A DNA stretch of 42,788 bases from the NCBI GenBank assembly GCA_030841965.1, contig JAUUSJ010000017.1:1-42788 (forward strand). Direction: 5' to 3'. The stretch is from Blautia sp. GTDB taxonomy: Bacteria; Bacillota; Clostridia; Lachnospirales; Lachnospiraceae. The notes below the pieces were generated by a model. The model made no database searches. It was not told the origin of the DNA and saw only the letters and a program-made list of their open reading frames with translations. Positions 42,021-42,788 of this stretch are shown piece by piece. The translations under genes were made by a program, and so were the position numbers. Within the stretch, counting starts at the first letter, position 1. The number at the start of each line of letters is the position of its first letter.

Positions 42021-42422
42021 TCAATCCTTTTTGTCGCCAGGGAAATTTCTTGTGTCATAAGAGCGAAATCCTTGAAATTCAAAAATAGCTGTTTTTTTAT
42101 GAACTCCATTTTCTATTCTTTCTTCTACCACTCGGTTCGATACCGCACTAACTACTTCAATTTTTTTCCATATAAGGAACTTTATTAATAAAAAGCTTAA
42201 AGTAAATTCTCCCTGACAAAGCACAGTACTTTTTTTATTTTCGATTCTTTTTAGGATTTTTTCATATTCTCTACAGGCAATTTCATAGACTTCTTCTTCT
42301 GACCAGTCTGGATTGACAGAACAAAAAGGAATATCTATAATTTCTCCGTAGTTTTCTATTGCCACCTTTTTTTGTTTCTCAGACCAAAGTTCAGACGGAT
42401 GATTTGTATAATTAATTAACAT
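42021..42422 (-). CDS. Small protein, possible CRISPR-associated ring-nuclease-type family
   Basis: The 133-residue protein opens MLINYTNHPSELWSEKQK, then YGEIIDIPFCSVNPDWSEEEV, and has a central QGEFTLSFLLIKFLIWKK followed by VVSAVSNRVVEER. The pattern reminds me of small Rossmann-like proteins annotated with type III CRISPR systems (Csx15/Csx20-type). There is no CRISPR array or cas gene in the window, so the family call is tentative. It has a ribosome site AGAGG. It could be any small alpha/beta nucleotide-binding protein. Confidence 0.6.
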   Translation of the reverse strand: MLINYTNHPSELWSEKQKKVAIENYGEIIDIPFCSVNPDWSEEEVYEIACREYEKILKRIENKKSTVLCQGEFTLSFLLIKFLIWKKIEVVSAVSNRVVEERIENGVHKKTAIFEFQGFRSYDTRNFPGDKKD

Positions 42423-42664
42423 AAAATACCTCTCTTTTTTTATTGTAAAAGTTTAAAAATCTTTTTTATATTTCTCCATTATATGGTGTTGGGGACAAAA
42501 AAGCTTTTGACTCTGGTGTCATTATATAAGTGATGGTTTCTTCTGGAATTGTACAAATTGTATGTCGTTTGTATGGTAATGTCAAGTGAAAATAAAGGCG
42601 ATGAGGTGGATACAGATGGAAGCAGGCGCAATAGCGCAATAGACGCAGCAGACGCAAAGGACGC
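42423..42664. repeat. Gene-free stretch with hairpin relic and 9-10-bp microrepeats
   Basis: Near 42484-42527 a degenerate relative of the 39287 hairpin is seen (GGTGTTGGGGACAAAA ... TTTTGACTCTGGTGTCAT). Near 42625-42670 short units of GACGCA(A/G)CA and GACGCAAAG alternate. The minus-strand frame through it is an Arg/Leu repeat with no support as a gene. Confidence 0.55.
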
Positions 42665-42788
42665 AACAGACGCAAAGGGAGGTAATGTCCTCTAAAAACA
42701 CGTTCGTTCTCACGGTTTTTCGATATACTTAGCTTTGCCGCTTCCCGCAAACTCGCTACGCTCAAACAATGCTCCAGCGGCAAAGCTA
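42665..42788. mobile_element. Second copy of the 190-bp palindromic element, cut by the window edge
   Basis: From AACACGTTCGTTCTCACG to the edge this matches the reverse complement of 2378-2476, including TTTTTCGATATACTTAGC and TTCCCGCAAACTCGC. It is in opposite orientation to the left-hand copy. The left arm is shorter than in the 2313 copy, and the right arm lies outside the window. Confidence 0.75.

Noticed and set aside
42466..42783. A 105-residue protein at the right edge
   Set aside because: It is made of Arg/Leu echoes of microrepeats and the palindromic element, with no sign of a real gene.

Overview
The window reads as a chromosomal segment of a low-GC, AT-rich Gram-positive anaerobe, most likely one of the Clostridia close to the Lachnospiraceae. 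The pointers are strong AGGAGG-type ribosome sites, sigma-A promoters of the TTGACA-N17-TATAAT type, a gntR-clpC-(small ORF)-radA cluster without ctsR/mcsA/mcsB, a DUF1846 protein, and lipoproteins with lipobox cysteines. The genus cannot be fixed from this sequence alone. Nearly all genes lie on the minus strand.

Region by region. 1-655 holds no gene. It carries two inverted 24-bp sites around a 192-bp segment with a good outward promoter, followed by a terminator and then a tyrosine recombinase gene (656-1519), so it looks like a phase-variable promoter switch. 1520-2990 is a repeat field: about six 52-53-bp tandem units, 64-bp tandem units, a 190-bp palindromic element, and a 74-bp piece copied from the penicillin-binding protein gene 14 kb away. 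2991-10317 is a complete phosphate module (pstS-pstC-pstA-pstB-phoU, then phoB-phoR behind a small repeat element). Its PstA carries a PDZ-like insertion.

10605-25566 is the notable part. It is an unbroken block of signalling and envelope genes in three minus-strand transcription units plus one opposing small kinase gene. Unit A (25566 to 19149) encodes a membrane-anchored protein, a zinc-ribbon P-loop GTPase-like protein, a very large GAP1-like protein with C-terminal membrane helices, and a protein with two HTH-like regions. Unit B (19028 to 15667) encodes a membrane-anchored FHA protein, a SEDS (FtsW/RodA) glycosyltransferase and a class B penicillin-binding protein. Unit C (14803 to 10605) encodes a PP2C phosphatase, a soluble Ser/Thr kinase, a TerY-like VWA protein and an unrecognised protein that may hold a kinase relic. 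Units B and C resemble the actinobacterial fhaB-rodA-pbpA-pstP-pknB cluster and also the TerY-P triad. Unit A resembles GAP1/double-GTPase systems. My inference is that this is a combined phospho-signalling and GTPase system acting on a dedicated cell-wall synthase pair.

26085-42788 is mostly ordinary: a secreted trigger-factor/FKBP-like lipoprotein, an unknown protein, tRNA-Trp, an all-SH3b secreted protein, radA, clpC with a GntR-type regulator where ctsR is usual, a DUF1846 protein, a ClC transporter, UDP-galactopyranose mutase, an esterase, a metallo-beta-lactamase-fold protein, a GNAT acetyltransferase and a small protein that may be related to CRISPR ring-nuclease-type families. Short palindromic repeat elements of at least three families are scattered through the window. 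The right edge cuts through a second, inverted copy of the 190-bp element seen at 2313-2502.
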